This document shows positions 13,158 through 13,365 of a stretch of 13,365 nucleotides of DNA, piece by piece. The position numbers and the translations under genes were made by a program. Every line of letters begins with the position of its first letter. The first letter of the stretch is position 1. Origin of the DNA: Bacteroidales bacterium UBA3724 (GTDB taxonomy: Bacteria; Bacteroidota; Bacteroidia; Bacteroidales; P3); assembly GCA_002371315.1 (NCBI GenBank), contig DFHL01000006.1, forward strand, positions 1 through 13,365. Direction: 5' to 3'. The notes beneath the pieces were generated by a model. That model worked only from the letters and a program-made list of their open reading frames with translations. It was not told the origin of the DNA and did not search any database.

Positions 13158-13365
13158 ATTTTTTTTCAAAATAATTTGCTGTCGAGTGTAATATGTTGAT
13201 TTGTCGAACTGTCGGCGACACATTATTTTTATTTTGGACTTGCCGATATACTCTTTTTCCGTCGCTGCCGAATCCATTTTTCTTCTATTTTCGATTGAAA
13301 ACGCAGTGACTTTTTGCATTGCGTTGAATAAAGAGTTGACACCGTGGGTGGCTGACAACAAAAAA
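13158..13365. other. Gene-free right end
   Basis: Past the tRNA promoter the last 208 bases are AT-rich and hold no gene I can support on either strand. A minus-strand open frame here (13062-13361) runs through the promoter and into tRNA copy 1, so it is not a gene. No terminator, repeat or recognisable regulatory site is seen. Confidence 0.6.

Noticed and set aside
13062..13361. Minus-strand open frame of 99 codons
   Set aside because: It runs through the tRNA promoter and into tRNA-Asn copy 1; its C-terminus is translated tRNA.

Overview
The window reads as chromosomal DNA of a gut-type Bacteroidales bacterium (Bacteroidota); I do not name a genus. The clues are promoters of the Bacteroidetes type (TTTG, 19-20 bases, TAnnTTTG, clearest before the tRNA genes), AT-rich leaders mostly without Shine-Dalgarno sequences, a lipoprotein GH20 hexosaminidase, a Bacteroidetes-style acyltransferase and PepSY-like secreted proteins. 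Coding regions are GC-rich at third positions, whereas the gaps between genes are AT-rich and often made of short tandem repeats.

Layout, left to right. 1-153: leader with a -7-like element and no firm gene. 154-2016 (+): GH20 beta-N-acetylhexosaminidase lipoprotein. 2005-2100: two oppositely oriented period-7 repeat arrays. 2118-3260 (+): PlsC-like acyltransferase. 3241-3352: a period-7 array and then a hexamer array. 3358-8106 (+): a compact four-gene operon of M20D amidohydrolase, MATE transporter, P-loop NTPase/CYTH fusion and MurB, joined by a 2-base gap and two ATGA overlaps. 8149-8757 (+): conserved hypothetical acidic protein. 8918-10213 (+): purA. 10338-11390 (+): secreted PepSY-like protein. 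11402-11448: bidirectional terminator between convergent genes. 11448-12194 (-): nitroreductase. 12195-12596: gene-free repeat region including a perfect 115-bp tandem duplication. 12597-12845 (-): small cysteine-rich membrane protein. 12871-13157 (-): two identical tRNA-Asn genes with their own promoter and terminator.

Most genes are housekeeping or envelope related: amino-sugar release from glycans (GH20), phospholipid or lipid acylation, UDP-MurNAc synthesis (MurB), purine synthesis (PurA), transport and redox. I see no phage, insertion sequence, CRISPR array, toxin-antitoxin or defence system. The least ordinary features are (i) the NTPase-CYTH fusion in an operon with murB, and (ii) unrelated short-period repeats (periods 6, 7 and 10-11) in several intergenic gaps. 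Two of these arrays contain the stop codon of the preceding gene. One ends 5 bases before a start codon, and one has duplicated a promoter or operator-like palindrome.
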